Source of the DNA: Treponema sp.
GTDB lineage: Bacteria > Spirochaetota > Spirochaetia > Treponematales > Breznakiellaceae
NCBI GenBank assembly: GCA_031259035.1
Contig: JAIRLZ010000201.1
Location: 1 to 6,935, forward strand
Reading direction: 5' to 3'
DNA: 6,935 nt
The position numbers and the translations under genes are program-made. Each line of letters begins with the position of its first letter. The first letter of the stretch is position 1. The notes under the pieces were generated by a model. It saw only the letters and a list, made by a program, of their open reading frames with translations, was not told where the DNA came from and made no database searches. Of the stretch, positions 1 to 6,115 are shown in pieces.

Positions 1-663
1 CGAATAGGCGCCCCTGTCGCTGGAGGTTGCGACCGCCACAAAATTCCCGTCGCCGTAGGCGACGCCGTCCCAATCGGCGCTCCTCGGCAAAGACGCCGCC
101 CTCCAGTTGACGCCCGTCGACGAAGAGGCGGACAAGACGATGGAGCCGGCGGTGGCGGTGGAAGCGGCGGCGGCGACCGCCACGAATTTCCCGGCGGGCT
201 TCCACAGTCTCTGTACGGCGTCATCGACCGCCGTCTTATCGACGGCCTGCTTCGTCGCGTAACCGCTCGCGCCGTAGCTTGTAGCGCCGCTATTCGCGTT
301 GTCGAGCGTCTTCAGCAAATACTCGCAGTTGGCCGCCAGCGCCGCAGTCTCGCTTGCCGGCTCGTAATCGGTTCCCCATTTTGCGTTTATCGCGTCGCAC
401 ACGTACTGGCAGTTCGCTATTTCTTCCATGTCAACCTCTTCCGTGTCAACGTCGTCCAGAAACGCGCCGTCTTCATCGACTCTGACTTCTCCTATCCTGT
501 CGATTAGCGCGGTGTGCGTCTCACCGAACCAGAACGCGGGGTCAACAGGGGCTGGTCGCTCCTGATCTGACTCTCCGTTGGCGAAATTAGGACAGCCGCA
601 AATAATTAGTCCGAATGCCAGCAAAAGACCGGCCATTCCCGCAAAAATCAGTGTATGTTTCAT
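1..663 (-). CDS. Putative secreted lipoprotein with propeller-type repeats (3' end beyond window)
   Basis: An open frame of 221 codons runs from ATG at 663-661 to the left edge with no stop, so the C-terminus is missing. The start is supported by AAGGAG at 671-676, 7 nt upstream. Residues 1-24 form a signal sequence (hydrophobic stretch about 5-21) ending in I-C-G-C24, a plausible spirochaetal lipobox, so the protein is probably a lipid-anchored envelope protein. Residues 61-82 are strongly acidic. Residues about 82-153 look helical and hold C84, C89 and C113. From about residue 156 the sequence shows the motif G-K/N-F-V-A-V-A with STGVNW, LPRSADW and VAYGDGNFVAVA. This is typical of tandem beta-propeller-like repeats in spirochaetal and clostridial surface proteins, and more repeats are expected beyond the edge. 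The specific function is unknown. The gene is GC-rich compared with the transporter operon. Real gene: confident; propeller fold: inferred from motif recall. Confidence 0.8.
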   Translation of the reverse strand, partial: MKHTLIFAGMAGLLLAFGLIICGCPNFANGESDQERPAPVDPAFWFGETHTALIDRIGEVRVDEDGAFLDDVDTEEVDMEEIANCQYVCDAINAKWGTDYEPASETAALAANCEYLLKTLDNANSGATSYGASGYATKQAVDKTAVDDAVQRLWKPAGKFVAVAAAASTATAGSIVLSASSSTGVNWRAASLPRSADWDGVAYGDGNFVAVATSSDRGAYS

Positions 664-717
664 ACCGAAGCTCCTTCAACGTTATTTTTATCAGCTTTTA
701 CAGGCCGATTAGTCCTC

Positions 718-796
718 ATTTCGTTCTTGGCGAAGACCAATGCCCGCAAGATGCCCGGGGCGTAGTCCCGCTTGTCCTCGCCCAACGAACTGAAAT
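718..796. repeat. Imperfect inverted repeat upstream of the lipoprotein gene
   Basis: The left arm 718-737 and the reverse complement of 774-796 align over about 20 positions with a few mismatches and single-base gaps (shared blocks ATTTC, GTTC, TTGG, GCGA, GAC). The 36-bp loop is GC-rich and contains the palindrome GCCCGGGGC. As RNA read leftward it would form a long imperfect stem in the leader of the lipoprotein gene. Its role is unknown; it could be a decayed mobile repeat. Confidence 0.5.
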
Positions 797-807
797 CCTC
801 GCATACC

Positions 808-871
808 GAGCCTTTCCCAAAACGCGAACTGTGTTTGCGAACGCGGTTCGGGTTGGTTTTGGGAAAGGCTC
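808..871. repeat. Perfect 16-bp inverted repeat (64-bp hairpin element)
   Basis: GAGCCTTTCCCAAAAC at 808-823 is the exact reverse complement of 856-871. Inside, CGAAC (825-829) pairs with GTTCG (846-850), extending the hairpin. There is no T-tract on either side, so it is not a classical terminator. The left arm plus its inner flank (808-830) recurs in inverted orientation at 1045-1067 with 21 of 23 bases identical, which makes this a dispersed palindromic repeat and not a one-off hairpin. Confidence 0.8.
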
Positions 872-888
872 AATACTCGCTACGCTGT

Positions 889-917
889 ATTTTGCATTCC
901 TTGGCGCGTTTTGTCAA
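889..917 (-). promoter_or_regulatory. Candidate sigma70-type promoter toward the lipoprotein gene
   Basis: On the minus strand, TTGACA (917-912) is followed after exactly 17 bp by CAAAAT (894-889), a perfect -35 and a 4-of-6 -10. A transcript starting near 882 would run through the hairpins at 871-808 and 796-718 before reaching the lipoprotein start at 663, giving a leader of about 220 nt. There is no experimental support, and the -10 box is only fair. Confidence 0.4.
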
Positions 918-1006
918 CACTCATTCCGCTGGCAATTACCCTTGTTCAGTGAGGCCGGCGAAGGCGGCTGACCTTACACCCCGATGTCCTGTCTCAGCGC
1001 CCTGCC

Positions 1007-1039
1007 ATCGTCTACAGGTTGCCTATGCCGGCGATTGAG
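1007..1039 (-). pseudogene. Decayed fragment of a LacI-type regulator C-terminus
   Basis: This 33-bp stretch aligns with 1230-1263 inside the regulator gene at 28 of 34 columns with one gap. In the intact gene this segment encodes the LacI-family hallmark TSIDQPVDDI. Read on the minus strand the fragment gives SIAGI and then, after a frameshift, QPVDDGRALRQD followed by a stop, which looks like another LacI-type C-terminus and not a copy that still works. It may be the remnant of a second regulator or of a partial local duplication. The similarity is seen directly; its origin is inferred. Confidence 0.45.
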
Positions 1040-1073
1040 AATGTAGTTCGCGTTTTGGAACAGGCTCAATCGC
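1031..1073. repeat. 9-bp inverted repeat enclosing a second copy of the 23-nt dispersed motif
   Basis: GCGATTGAG (1031-1039) pairs perfectly with CTCAATCGC (1065-1073). The interior 1045-1067 matches the reverse complement of 808-830 at 21 of 23 positions. It lies just beyond the 3' end of the minus-strand regulator, so the hairpin could help end or stabilise that transcript, although no T-tract follows it. Confidence 0.55.
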
Positions 1074-1091
1074 ACGCTTCCCTGCCGCGGA

Positions 1092-2216
1092 TTAGCGCGG
1101 GGGCTTTTTGTACGGCGCCGCGCGCGTCGACTCGCCTATCACGAGCGTTCCCGAAAAAGTTATGTGGGATACGGATTTATGCGGATTTGCCATACGTTCA
1201 ACCATTAGGTTGAGGGCGGCGCGGCATATATCGTCTACAGGCTGGTCTATGCTGGTGATTAAGCGTGAAAACAGCATCACCTTGCTTAGATTGTCAAAAC
1301 CCGCGATCATAATATCATCAGGAATTTTCTTTCCACATTTTTCCAGCGATTGCATGATACTCATGGCTGTCATGTCGTTTGAACAGAGAATAGCCTCTGG
1401 TTTCTTTTCATTGATAAAGCGTGACAAGCGGGAAATATCATCCCGTTCCATTTCAACAAAAATATTTTCATCCCCCATGATATGATTGTCAATCATGGCG
1501 GCGCGGCAGCCCATGAGCCGCAGTCTAACGGAATGATGTGAATTGGGCGGGGCGAGAAAAAAAAGCCGTTTGACATTACACTGAATGATATGTTCAGTGA
1601 TTACATATCCAGCCTGTATGTGATTCAACGATACAAGGTCAAATTCATTCGGAAGCGGATAGCGTTCAATATTTGAATCAAGCAATACCACTGGAATTCC
1701 GGCGCTTGAAAATGAATATATAATTTCCTTGTTAATCTGATCGCTTTTCGCATGATAACCAAACGGCGAGAAAAAAATCCCTTTAATTTTTTGCGCTATG
1801 TATCTGTTGCATATCTGTATAATATCCGATTTGAGCATCTCGGATTTCGGAGAGACATAGCCTCCGAATACAAGGGAATAGCCGTTTTCTGAGGCGCAAC
1901 GGGCGAGGGTGTTGCAAAGAAGGTCAAAAAAGCACTCCGGACCCATGTTCGGAAATATTATGCCCAAAAAAGTTTCGGCGTTGCTTTTTGGCGGATACCG
2001 TCCGGGGTTTGTGATGTACGATCCTGAACCTTTGGCTCCTGTAATGCAACCCGCTTGCCGCAGATCCGCCAAAGCCTTTCGTATTGTGGGACGTGAGCAG
2101 GAATACGCTTCCGCCAATTCGGTTTCCGCAGGCAACATCAATACGCCGGACAAATCTCCAGACGTAATGCGCCGCAACAGATCATTGCAAATGATGCGTG
2201 ATTTAATGCCAGCCAT
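1092..2216 (-). CDS. GntR/LacI hybrid sugar-responsive transcriptional regulator (AraR-type architecture)
   Basis: 374 residues, close to the size of AraR-type regulators. Residues about 5-70 form a GntR-type winged helix-turn-helix: PAETELAEAYSCSRPTIRKA (30-49) holds the recognition region and GSGSYIT (64-69) the wing. Residues about 82-365 are a LacI/periplasmic-binding-like sensor, with FLGIIFPN (83-90), the SND-TA motif (279-283), IMIAGFDN (302-309) and TSIDQPVDDI (321-330). It should be a cytoplasmic dimer that releases DNA or changes affinity when it binds a sugar or derivative. It is divergent from the ABC importer at 2505 and shares a 288-bp intergenic region with it, so that operon and its own gene are the likely targets. 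The start has no recognisable Shine-Dalgarno, and the promoter at 2223-2251 would place the transcript start almost on the ATG. The stop codon lies in the loop of a CCGCG/CGCGG hairpin (1085-1100). The effector cannot be read from the sequence. Confidence 0.92.
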   Translation of the reverse strand: MAGIKSRIICNDLLRRITSGDLSGVLMLPAETELAEAYSCSRPTIRKALADLRQAGCITGAKGSGSYITNPGRYPPKSNAETFLGIIFPNMGPECFFDLLCNTLARCASENGYSLVFGGYVSPKSEMLKSDIIQICNRYIAQKIKGIFFSPFGYHAKSDQINKEIIYSFSSAGIPVVLLDSNIERYPLPNEFDLVSLNHIQAGYVITEHIIQCNVKRLFFLAPPNSHHSVRLRLMGCRAAMIDNHIMGDENIFVEMERDDISRLSRFINEKKPEAILCSNDMTAMSIMQSLEKCGKKIPDDIMIAGFDNLSKVMLFSRLITSIDQPVDDICRAALNLMVERMANPHKSVSHITFSGTLVIGESTRAAPYKKPPR

Positions 2217-2222
2217 ACTTAT

Positions 2223-2251
2223 ATACTACCATATTTTTAATAATTTGTAAA
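2223..2251 (-). promoter_or_regulatory. Candidate promoter of the regulator, implying a leaderless mRNA
   Basis: On the minus strand, TTTACA (2251-2246) is followed by a 17-bp spacer and TAGTAT (2228-2223). Only six bases separate the -10 box from the ATG at 2216, so transcription would begin at or next to the start codon. This agrees with the lack of any purine-rich ribosome binding site. In such AT-rich DNA chance matches are common. Confidence 0.45.
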
Positions 2252-2335
2252 GACATTTTTCATGTTTTTGAAAAAGTTGATAAAAGCAGTAAAATATATA
2301 ATGATAAATTTTTTAGAAAAATGTAAAAAAAATGC

Positions 2336-2364
2336 TTGACATCTCTACAAACTCATGTCATACT
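2336..2364 (+). promoter_or_regulatory. Promoter of the ABC importer operon
   Basis: A perfect -35 TTGACA (2336-2341), a 17-bp spacer and CATACT (2359-2364), a 4-of-6 match to TATAAT. The predicted transcript start, about 7 nt downstream, is 2371, exactly where the leader's 10-bp closing stem begins. The upstream 2260-2333 is very A/T-rich, like an UP element. Confidence 0.7.
2337..2360. promoter_or_regulatory. Candidate operator: 6-bp inverted repeat spanning -35 and -10
   Basis: TGACAT (2337-2342) and ATGTCA (2355-2360) are exact inverted repeats with 12 bp between them, overlapping both promoter boxes of the importer operon. A dimeric repressor such as the divergent GntR/LacI-type protein could bind here and block polymerase. 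Partial overlap with the -35 consensus makes some of the symmetry fortuitous, so confidence is low. Confidence 0.3.
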
Positions 2365-2370
2365 GCAATA

Positions 2371-2492
2371 GTTAAAGAAACGCCGGCCTATGCAAGCGCG
2401 GGACAGCGGATGATCCTCCACGCGGCAAGCGCGACCCCAAGGTTCAACGCGGCGTCTTAAACGCCGCATTATTCAACCAGATTTTCTTTAAC
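2371..2492 (+). promoter_or_regulatory. Structured 5' leader, candidate cis-regulatory RNA
   Basis: GTTAAAGAAA (2371-2380) and TTTCTTTAAC (2483-2492) form a perfect 10-bp stem closing a 122-nt domain that starts at the predicted transcript start and ends 3 nt before the AGGA (2496-2499) of the ATPase gene. Inside are a hairpin GCGGCGT/ACGCCGC (2449-2455 with 2461-2467, 5-nt loop), a possible CGCG/CGCG stem (2421-2424 with 2430-2433) and a 9-nt direct repeat GCAAGCGCG (2392-2400, 2425-2433). The segment is GC-rich inside AT-rich surroundings. No known riboswitch consensus was recognised. No T-tract follows the inner hairpin, so translational control would be more likely than termination. Confidence 0.5.
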
Positions 2493-2504
2493 GCTAGGAA
2501 TGAT

Positions 2505-4001
2505 ATGGAAGGCAATTTGTTAGTCAGAGTGGAAGGCGTGTCGAAACGTTTTTCCGGCGTACCCGCCCTGCAAAACGTACATTTTGATCTATATGCGGGC
2601 GAGGTTCACGCGCTTCTGGGTGAAAACGGCGCGGGCAAATCCACCCTGATGAAGATAATCTCAGGAGCATACACCCGCGATTCCGGCGATCTGTACATAA
2701 AAGGCGAGCCGGTTGGCGATTTAACTCCGCTTTCCGCGCAACGGCTGGGCATAGGCATAATACATCAAGAATTGAATCTATGTCCGCATCTTAGTGTGGC
2801 GGAAAATATTTATCTGAATCGTGAAATTGCATCGTTTGGTATAACAGACAGAAAAAAACAGAACAGCGCGGCGAAAAAATATCTTGATACGCTTAAACTT
2901 GATGTTGATCCGGATACGCTGGTGCGTGAATTGCCGGTTTCAAAACAGCAGATGGTTGAAATCTGCAAAACTCTTTCGATGAACGCACAAGTTATCATCA
3001 TGGATGAGCCGACATCCGCGTTGACCGATAAAGAAATTGACGATCTATTCAATGTTATAAAAATGTTAAAGTCCGAAGGCCGCGGCATAATCTATATTTC
3101 GCATAGGCTCGAAGAATTGTCCCGAATCGTTGACCGCGTGACAATTTTGCGGGACGGGCGCTATATCAAAACGCTTGATTTTGCGAAGACCACTCTTGAA
3201 GAGATTATCAGTTATATGGTTGGGCGCAACCTTAGTGAAAAATTCCCAAGAATCGCCGTTTCGCGCGGTGAAAAAGCGCTTGAAGTGAAAAATCTCTCTT
3301 CGCCCCGCGGCGTGGGTGTAAAAGACGTTTCGTTTGAATTGTATCGGGGCGAGATTGTGGCGTTAGCCGGACTTATGGGAGCGGGGAGGTCCGAAACGGC
3401 GCGGGCTGTTTCCGGCGCGGACAGGATGAGCGCGGGAGAAATTTTTTTGGAAGGCAGAAAAATCACAATAAAAAACGTGCGAAGCGCCATAAAAGAGGGC
3501 CTTTACTGTATTCCTGAAGACCGTAAAAAAGACGGACTGTGCATAAAAATGACTCTGGCGGAAAATATTACGCTTCCAAGCCTTGAGATTATTTCACGTT
3601 TCGGTGTTATCAGACGCGGTAAAGAGGTGGAAAAAGCTACGAAGATGAAAGATGCGTTAAAAATCAAGACGCCCGGCATTGGGCAGTGCGCCGCAAACCT
3701 TTCCGGTGGAAATCAGCAGAAAGTGGTTGTGGGCAAATGGCTGATGAGGAATGCCAAAGTTGTAATTTTTGACGAGCCGACTCGGGGAATTGACGTCGCG
3801 TCCAAAATCGAAATCTACAACATCATAAATGAACTGAAAAAACAGGGAATTGGAGTGATGTTTGTTTCATCGGAATTGCCGGAAGTTTTGGGTATGTCGG
3901 ATCGTATTTTAGTAATGTGCAACGGACGCATTACCGCAAATCTTGAAACAAAAAATACAAATCAGGAAGAAATTTTAAAGTATGCGACTCAGTACGCATA
4001 A
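2505..4001 (+). CDS. Sugar ABC transporter ATP-binding protein (tandem NBD, RbsA/MglA/XylG type)
   Basis: 498 residues, the usual length for the CUT2 sugar ATPases that carry two nucleotide-binding domains in one chain. NBD1: Walker A GENGAGKS (39-46), Q-loop Q88, degenerate signature PVSKQQM (144-150), Walker B IIMDE (164-168) and H-loop H200. NBD2: degenerate Walker A GLMGAGRS (289-296, Arg replacing the catalytic Lys), the family motif EDRKKDG (338-344), canonical signature LSGGNQQ (399-405), Walker B VIFDE (420-424) and SSE (455-457) in place of the switch His. One good and one degenerate site is normal for this family. It sits at the inner membrane and powers import through the permease encoded 10 bp downstream. 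The start is preceded by AGGA at 2496-2499, 5 nt away, next to the leader stem. The transported sugar cannot be assigned from the ATPase. Confidence 0.96.
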   Translation: MEGNLLVRVEGVSKRFSGVPALQNVHFDLYAGEVHALLGENGAGKSTLMKIISGAYTRDSGDLYIKGEPVGDLTPLSAQRLGIGIIHQELNLCPHLSVAENIYLNREIASFGITDRKKQNSAAKKYLDTLKLDVDPDTLVRELPVSKQQMVEICKTLSMNAQVIIMDEPTSALTDKEIDDLFNVIKMLKSEGRGIIYISHRLEELSRIVDRVTILRDGRYIKTLDFAKTTLEEIISYMVGRNLSEKFPRIAVSRGEKALEVKNLSSPRGVGVKDVSFELYRGEIVALAGLMGAGRSETARAVSGADRMSAGEIFLEGRKITIKNVRSAIKEGLYCIPEDRKKDGLCIKMTLAENITLPSLEIISRFGVIRRGKEVEKATKMKDALKIKTPGIGQCAANLSGGNQQKVVVGKWLMRNAKVVIFDEPTRGIDVASKIEIYNIINELKKQGIGVMFVSSELPEVLGMSDRILVMCNGRITANLETKNTNQEEILKYATQYA

Positions 4002-4011
4002 AGGAAACGTC

Positions 4012-4977
4012 ATGCAGGCGACAAAATTTTTACCGTTAAAATTGAATATTTCACGTGGATTAAAACAGCAGCTTTCAACATTGAGCGGGTTTGCCATTCT
4101 GTTTATCGCGTTCGCTGTTTTGGCGCGGCCGTACTTTTTTACAGTGGGCAATCTGCTTACTGTGGCTACGCAAACTGCCGTAATTGCGATAATAGCGATT
4201 GGGCAGACTTATGTTATGATAACATCGGGCATCGATCTTTCCATTGGTTCCAATATCGCGCTTTCGGGCATGATCGCCGCCCTTGCGATGATGTCGGGCG
4301 TACCGGTGTTTCTTGCCGGTCTGCTCGGTCTGTTGAGCGGCGCGCTGGTCGGCGTGATAAACGGCATATTTACCACCTATGGAAAAATCCCGCCGTTTAT
4401 CGCAACGCTTGGCACTATGACGGCGGTGCGTGGAGTCTGCCTGACGCTGACACAGGGAATCCCGATAGGCGGACTTCCAAAGTCATTCACCATGATAGGC
4501 GGCGATTCGATAGGACCTATTCCAATTCCCGTGATTCTGATGCTTGCGGCGGTAGTATTGTTCGGCTTTATCCTTGCAAAAACAACTTTTGGGCGTCATG
4601 TTTATGCGCTTGGAAGCAATTTTGATGCGGCGCGTCTTTCTGGAGTGAATACAAACCGAACCTTGATACTTGTGTATGTGTTTTCGGGGATGCTGGCGGC
4701 TTTTGCGGGTCTTATCATGGCTGCGCGTATCGTTTCCGCGCAACCTGCGGCGGGCGACGGCTACGAGCTTGACGCTGTGGCTTCTTCGGTTATAGGCGGT
4801 ACAAGCACATTGGGCGGCGAAGGTTCCATAGCCGGAACCTTTATCGGAGCTTTCATAATCGGCATTTTGCGCAACGGATTGAACCTTATCGGCGTATCTC
4901 CGTTTATCCAAAAAATTGTAATCGGCATCGTTATCGCAGGCTCCGTATTTTTGGATAAAATAAAACGGAAGGATTAA
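4012..4977 (+). CDS. Sugar ABC transporter permease (RbsC-like, CUT2)
   Basis: 321 residues, the size of RbsC. It is a polytopic inner-membrane protein; hydrophobic segments lie near residues 25-38, 54-70, 82-96, 97-118, 170-189, 218-237, 258-262, 273-288 and 302-313. Family motifs are clear: TSGIDLSIGS (71-80), INGIFTTYGKIPPFIATLG (116-134), GRHVYALGSN (194-203), ARLSGVN (207-213) and DAVASSVIGGTSTLGGEGS (254-272). It should work as a homodimer with the tandem ATPase. The start was placed at ATG 4012 because AAGGA (4001-4005) precedes it by 6 nt. The in-frame ATG at 3982 lies inside the ATPase gene, has no such site and would add ten polar residues. The stop TAA (4975-4977) shares its last base with the first base of the 101-bp repeat. 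Confidence 0.95.
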   Translation: MQATKFLPLKLNISRGLKQQLSTLSGFAILFIAFAVLARPYFFTVGNLLTVATQTAVIAIIAIGQTYVMITSGIDLSIGSNIALSGMIAALAMMSGVPVFLAGLLGLLSGALVGVINGIFTTYGKIPPFIATLGTMTAVRGVCLTLTQGIPIGGLPKSFTMIGGDSIGPIPIPVILMLAAVVLFGFILAKTTFGRHVYALGSNFDAARLSGVNTNRTLILVYVFSGMLAAFAGLIMAARIVSAQPAAGDGYELDAVASSVIGGTSTLGGEGSIAGTFIGAFIIGILRNGLNLIGVSPFIQKIVIGIVIAGSVFLDKIKRKD

Positions 4978-5077
4978 GGATCTGTTCAGAAATAACATGA
5001 CCAAACGGTCATGTTATTTCCTAATTGCGCAAGCAATTAAAACAAAATGCCGTGCATTTTATTTATGAACAGTTCCT
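4977..5077 (+). repeat. 101-bp cloverleaf-forming repeat, copy 1
   Basis: Terminal inverted repeats 4977-4988 and 5066-5077 match at 11 of 12 positions. Between them lie three hairpins: 14-bp stem 4989-5002/5007-5020 with loop AAAC; 6-bp stem 5023-5028/5033-5038 with GNRA loop GCAA; 11-bp stem (one mismatch) 5040-5050/5054-5064 with loop CGT. Only 5021-5022, 5039 and 5065 are unpaired at the junction. A second copy lies at 6115-6215 with 89 of 101 bases identical and no gaps. If the outermost A and T are left out, TAA flanks both sides (4975-4977 and 5077-5079), a possible 3-bp target duplication. There is no coding capacity, so it resembles a MITE or REP-like element, or a domesticated intercistronic RNA structure. 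Confidence 0.9.
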
Positions 5078-5130
5078 AAGTGTGTATTGATGGGGGGAGG
5101 GGGCTAAAACAGGTGGCGTACCGAAAGGTT

Positions 5131-5139
5131 TGCTAATAT
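5131..5139 (+). promoter_or_regulatory. Candidate extended -10 promoter for the binding-protein gene
   Basis: TGC followed by TAATAT (5134-5139) resembles an extended -10 (TGN plus a 4-of-6 hexamer) with no good -35. It would give a leader of about 20 nt before ATG 5165. An unusual purine tract G6AG5 lies upstream at 5092-5103. Binding proteins are commonly needed in excess of the membrane subunits, so an internal promoter is plausible but unproven. Confidence 0.3.
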
Positions 5140-5164
5140 AAACTATTTTTACAAGGAGAAATGT

Positions 5165-6115
5165 ATGAAAAGATTTTTTGTACTGTTGGCGGCGTTAGCG
5201 CTGCTGATCTGTTCGGGATCATTATGGGCGAATGGAAACGCTCAGGGGGCGTCAAGCGGCAAAATCAAGGCGACGCTTATCACGATGGATTCGATTGATG
5301 AGCATTGGCTTAAGGTGCGCGCTGGCGCTCAGGCAAAGGCGGATGAGCTTGGCAATGTGGAGTTGACTTTTAATGCGCCTCCGGGCAAGGTGGACGCCGC
5401 GATTCAGCTTCAAATGGTGGAAGACGCGATCACCAAAAAATCTGACATCATTTTGCTGGCGCCGCTCAATAGAGACGCGCTTTCGCCTGGTGTCGAAAAG
5501 GCGAAAAAAGCGGGTGTCAAAGTGATTATTATTGACTCTGCGGTTTCAACAACGGACTATGACGCCTTCTTCTCGACCGATAACGGAGCCGCGGCGCGTA
5601 CAGCCGCCGACACGCTGGCGAATCTGATCGACGGAACAGGTAAAGTCGCTATTGTAAACGCTCAGGCCGGGGCGGGAACAACGATGACCCGCGAGAATGA
5701 CTTCAAAGATCAAATCGCGAAAAAATATCCAGACATTACCATCGTTGGCACCCAGTATTCAGACGGCGATAAGACAAAGGCGCTGAATATAGCGTTGGAT
5801 TTTCTTACAGCCAATCCTGATCTTGCTGGTTTCTATGCCTGCAATGAAGGCTCAACGGTTGGTGTGGGAAACGCTATCGCCCAAAGAGACTTGGCGGGTC
5901 AGGTTAAAGAAGTTGGTTTTGACTGGTCCGCGGATACAAAATCGCTGGTTGATCAGGGTATTTTGCAGGCGTCAATGGTGCAGAATCCCTACGAGATGGG
6001 TTATCAAGGGTTACAGGCGGGTGTTGACGCTTATAATGGCAAGACAATTTCACCCAAAGATAATGATACCGGCGTAACGGTTGCGACAAAAGAAAATCAA
6101 AATACAATAAAGTAA
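5165..6115 (+). CDS. Periplasmic sugar-binding protein of ABC importer (RbsB-like, PBP type 1)
   Basis: 316 residues with an N-terminal export signal: MKRF, then a hydrophobic stretch to about 15. Cleavage is either a lipoprotein-type cut before C16 (LLIC-SGS) or a signal peptidase cut after A22 (SLWA). The mature part from about residue 33 follows the RbsB fold: IKATLITMDS, DIILLAP (94-100), GVKVIIIDS (117-125), DLAGFYACN (219-227), VGFDW (250-254) and MVQNP (271-275). Positions equivalent to RbsB ligand contacts include R176, N227, D253 and Q273. The two Phe of RbsB are replaced by His-Trp (47-48) and its Asp-Arg pair by D124-S125, so the ligand is probably not ribose. The start has AAGGAG (5153-5158) 6 nt upstream; the ATG at 5161 is out of frame. 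The gene is separated from the permease by 187 bp holding repeat copy 1, and its stop abuts copy 2. Confidence 0.95.
   Translation: MKRFFVLLAALALLICSGSLWANGNAQGASSGKIKATLITMDSIDEHWLKVRAGAQAKADELGNVELTFNAPPGKVDAAIQLQMVEDAITKKSDIILLAPLNRDALSPGVEKAKKAGVKVIIIDSAVSTTDYDAFFSTDNGAAARTAADTLANLIDGTGKVAIVNAQAGAGTTMTRENDFKDQIAKKYPDITIVGTQYSDGDKTKALNIALDFLTANPDLAGFYACNEGSTVGVGNAIAQRDLAGQVKEVGFDWSADTKSLVDQGILQASMVQNPYEMGYQGLQAGVDAYNGKTISPKDNDTGVTVATKENQNTIK

Noticed and set aside
615..1038. Plus-strand open frames across the left intergenic region
   Set aside because: They cross the antisense of the lipoprotein signal sequence and the hairpin repeats, have no good ribosome binding site and no family resemblance.
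2449..2467. Leader hairpin as an intrinsic terminator or attenuator
   Set aside because: The stem is good but is followed by ATTATTCAACC and not a T-run.
3982..4011. Earlier in-frame ATG for the permease, overlapping the ATPase gene
   Set aside because: It has no ribosome binding site, adds ten polar residues and overlaps the ATPase end; ATG 4012 has AAGGA 6 nt upstream and gives the family's usual 321 residues.
4483..5004. Minus-strand open frame of 173 codons opposite the permease
   Set aside because: It is antisense to a clear permease gene and runs into the repeat; its composition is that of a reverse-complement shadow with no recognisable motif.
4977..5077. The cloverleaf as a tRNA
   Set aside because: Arm lengths (12, 14, 6 and 11 bp), absence of a T-loop motif, anticodon arm and CCA end, and the terminal inverted repeats do not fit a tRNA.
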